From positions 7,721,731 to 7,785,730 of the forward strand of contig OX438758.1 in the NCBI GenBank assembly GCA_949316235.1: a stretch of DNA of 64,000 nucleotides, read 5' to 3'. Numbering within the stretch: position 1 is the stretch's first letter; each line of letters starts with the position of its first letter. The notes under the pieces were generated by a model. That model ran no database searches and was not told where the DNA came from. It worked only from the letters and a program-made list of their open reading frames with translations. The position numbers were made by a program, and so were the translations under genes. Shown here piece after piece: positions 62,225 to 64,000 of this stretch. The stretch is from Oegoconia quadripuncta. Taxonomy: Eukaryota; Arthropoda; Insecta; Lepidoptera; Autostichidae.

Positions 62225-62300
62225 CTTGGTCCTATTTGGTGTAGTTAAAAACCTTTACTGCTGTACTAAAAGGTCGCGGGTTCGAATCCAGTTAGAGGCA
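62225..62300 (+). mobile_element. SINE-B (subtype 2) head fragment
   Basis: GTCCTATTTGGTGTAGTTAA, AAGGTCGCGGGTTCGAATCC and AGTTAGAGGCATAT. The body is missing because the foldback at 62301 begins exactly where the body should start. Confidence 0.75.
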
Positions 62301-62485
62301 TATAAATAGTTTTTCAAAAACAACGATATTATTTATATATCTTTCTGAAAATGGGCAGTGCAGACGACCGATTTTGTTGTCCGATTTGGATTTTTTATGC
62401 GGCCGACAAGAAGTCCGTCATCTGCGCTGCCCCTTATCACAAAGATATCTAAATAACTTCGTTGTTTTTGAAGCACTATTTATGT
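62301..62485. mobile_element. Foldback MITE with ~84-bp arms
   Basis: Arms 62301-62384 and 62402-62485 pair along most of their length (TTTTCAAAAACAACGA, TATATCTTT, GGGCAGTGCAGACGACCG and complements) around a 17-bp loop. Mismatches number roughly 20. Non-coding. It is placed directly at the end of the SINE-B fragment. Confidence 0.75.
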
Positions 62486-62672
62486 GACTTGTATATTCTG
62501 TGGCACTATTTTTGCACTGTTATTTGGGATATATCATAATCATAGGTAAATCAGTCTCTGCGTATGAAAATGAGGATTCCAGCAACACGTGACGCCAGAA
62601 TGCTCACAATCAAATCACAATAAGCACAATTTTTTTTCTTTGCAAACTATTTCAGCACAGTTTTTTGATACT
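62486..62672. other. Interval without recognised features
   Basis: Short non-coding spacer before the hairpin element. Confidence 0.3.
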
Positions 62673-62835
62673 GGTGTCGATTCGGATGTACACCAACTAA
62701 ACTAAACCAAAACCAGTTTAAAGTAGTACCGTCTCTTTCCCCCTGGAACAGTACGATGCGACGACACCACTCCAAAAGTGGTTTTAGTTTAGTTTAGTTT
62801 ACTTTGGTTTGGTTTGGTTTGGTTTGGTTTTAGTG
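62673..62835. mobile_element. Small element with hairpin end and TAAAC/GGTTT arrays
   Basis: Begins GGTGTCGATTCGGATGTACA plus CC (same hairpin as 8054-8075), followed by AACTAAACTAAACCAAAACC. It then has a 60-bp unique core (CCCCCTGGAACAGTACGATG), CGACGACACC inverted to the start, and arrays (TTTAG)n and (TTTGG)n to 62830. Both ends thus carry pentanucleotide arrays in inverted relation. Confidence 0.65.
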
Positions 62836-63459
62836 ATAACTATCATTTTCTGCAACAATTTACATATTTTTAAACAGTTTACTTGTCCAAATAATATATG
62901 AATATCCAAATACCGCAAGGGAATATATAAATGTCTATTTTTTATTACCATTCAGCCGGATTATGCGATATGTCCGCCGGATATTCGCAGCTTTGAAACA
63001 CTATGGTAGCATACATTGCCTAAGCTTATATCCGGTGTCGGATCATGGACTGGCCGGACGTTAATTGGGTTTTAATACTTGCACAGGTCCAACTATATTA
63101 CGCCAATCACGGACGTTCCCGGAAACTACCCATTCACTAGAGATCACCTACATTTTATTGAATTTATAAAAGCCTTTTTTTTCATTTTACCAGCTACTTT
63201 GAGTGATGACGTTTTAATGAACGTTGGACTGATGTACTATATGTTGCTGCAAAAATAAAAGGTTTTTAAGAATCCTTTTCATTTTTTATTTTTTTTTGCT
63301 GTTTTTGATGATGATTTTGTTTTTTTATTCAGGGTATTAAGCCCTAAACCAAGGTAGTACGTTCAAGCCATAAACGAAGGTAGTGTTAGGTACTTGAATA
63401 CATTTCAATGAAGCAAGAAATCGTATGTTTTGAAAAACTAACACGAGCAATTTGATTTA
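62836..63459. other. Interval without a recognised gene
   Basis: AT-rich, with T-rich runs. GAAACTACCCATTCACTAGA at 63121 and nearby words are unassigned. Confidence 0.35.
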
Positions 63460-63730
63460 TGTGAGTTCGGTGACAATGCAATATTATGGTAGCATTGGGC
63501 TGATCTGATGATGGAGTCGGGATGTAGGGACTGGAATTCCCTGAGGATAAATATCAAATTAGTCGAATTTGGGCTAGTTTGTTTTATTGCCATAACCACA
63601 TTCCATTACACATGATACATTACAATGGTCTGAAAATGAAGCCAAAGGATTGCCACTGGAACTCCTTGATGGACTTTATGTTACTCGTCTTTGTACTCGA
63701 TTAATATGTGATAATCATGATGGATCAAGA
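63460..63730 (+). repeat. Dispersed repeat, sense copy of 45405-45615
   Basis: AGTTCGGTGACAATGCAATA, TTATGGTAGC, GGCTGATCTGATGATGGAGT, CGAATTTGGGCTAGTTTGTT and GGAACTCCTTGATGGACTTT. Contains a partial duplication, because the GGAATTCCCTGAGG word occurs again in changed form at 63657. TTCAAAAAAGGAGGATGTTC at 63850 is a further common LINE-UTR word. Confidence 0.6.
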
Positions 63731-64000
63731 TTGATTTTAAAAGTATTTTCAATGTAGAAGTTATTTATTTATTTTTGCTATGTTTTTGATGGTGATATTG
63801 AGTACATTTCAATTAAACCAGAAATGTTTTGAAGGTGTTTTTCTCGACTTCAAAAAAGGAGGATGTTCTGTAAAAAACTAATTACTTAATATCAACATAA
63901 GGGACGCAACTTGTGCGGATACTTTCGCACCGTCCCATATACAAGGAACTGCGCAAGCTCAAAGTAACAAGCGCCGTAAATATGCGTCAATCTCTATAAA

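Overview
The window looks like gene-poor, AT-rich nuclear DNA of an insect, most probably a moth or butterfly. The basis is one spliced GT10 fucosyltransferase gene with short introns, a complete BEL/Pao LTR retrotransposon, CR1/Jockey- and RTE-like LINE fragments, and three families of tRNA-headed SINEs. Short-TIR MITEs and pentanucleotide microsatellites are also abundant. The assignment to Lepidoptera rests on remembered repeat styles, not on a search.

Three host genes are supported, all on the + strand. (1) At 10.7-14.2 kb, a four-exon gene with TATA box and initiator encodes a 204-aa secreted Thr/Ser-rich protein with a basic tail. (2) At 25.6-28.5 kb, a three-exon gene encodes a 423-aa type II membrane alpha-1,3-fucosyltransferase. 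(3) At 52.2-54.7 kb, a two-exon gene encodes a 777-aa secreted, acidic, probably disordered protein with a basic C-terminus. Weaker candidates are a 67-aa single-pass membrane ORF (49.0-49.2 kb, - strand) and a broken THAP zinc-finger gene or transposase relic (35.3-35.8 kb). I see no functional link between the genes.

The rest is layered mobile DNA. The clearest nest is at 36.2-43.5 kb. A 6,576-bp BEL/Pao element has two identical 248-bp LTRs, a 5-bp target duplication and one open 1,737-codon gag-pol frame. It sits inside the left arm of a 695-bp foldback element whose two 319-bp arms differ at about two positions. Other nests are a LINE inside a Mariner-type MITE (9.3-10.5 kb), the same MITE inside an antisense LINE (20.1 kb), and a SINE inside an older repeat (46.2-46.6 kb). 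A LINE tail lies inside an array of degenerate ~15-bp words (3.3-4.15 kb), and a GC-rich retroposed fragment with 16-bp target duplications lies in intron 3 of the first gene.

Regions: 0-10.7 kb repeats; 10.7-14.2 kb gene 1; 14.2-25.5 kb repeats; 25.6-28.5 kb fucosyltransferase; 28.6-35 kb inverted-repeat elements and SINEs; 35-43.5 kb THAP relic, foldback and BEL; 43.5-52 kb LINE/SINE/RTE debris and a small ORF; 52.2-54.7 kb acidic secreted protein; 54.7-64 kb repeats, microsatellites and foldbacks. I call the SINE families SINE-A (most abundant), SINE-B (two subtypes) and SINE-C; these are local names only.
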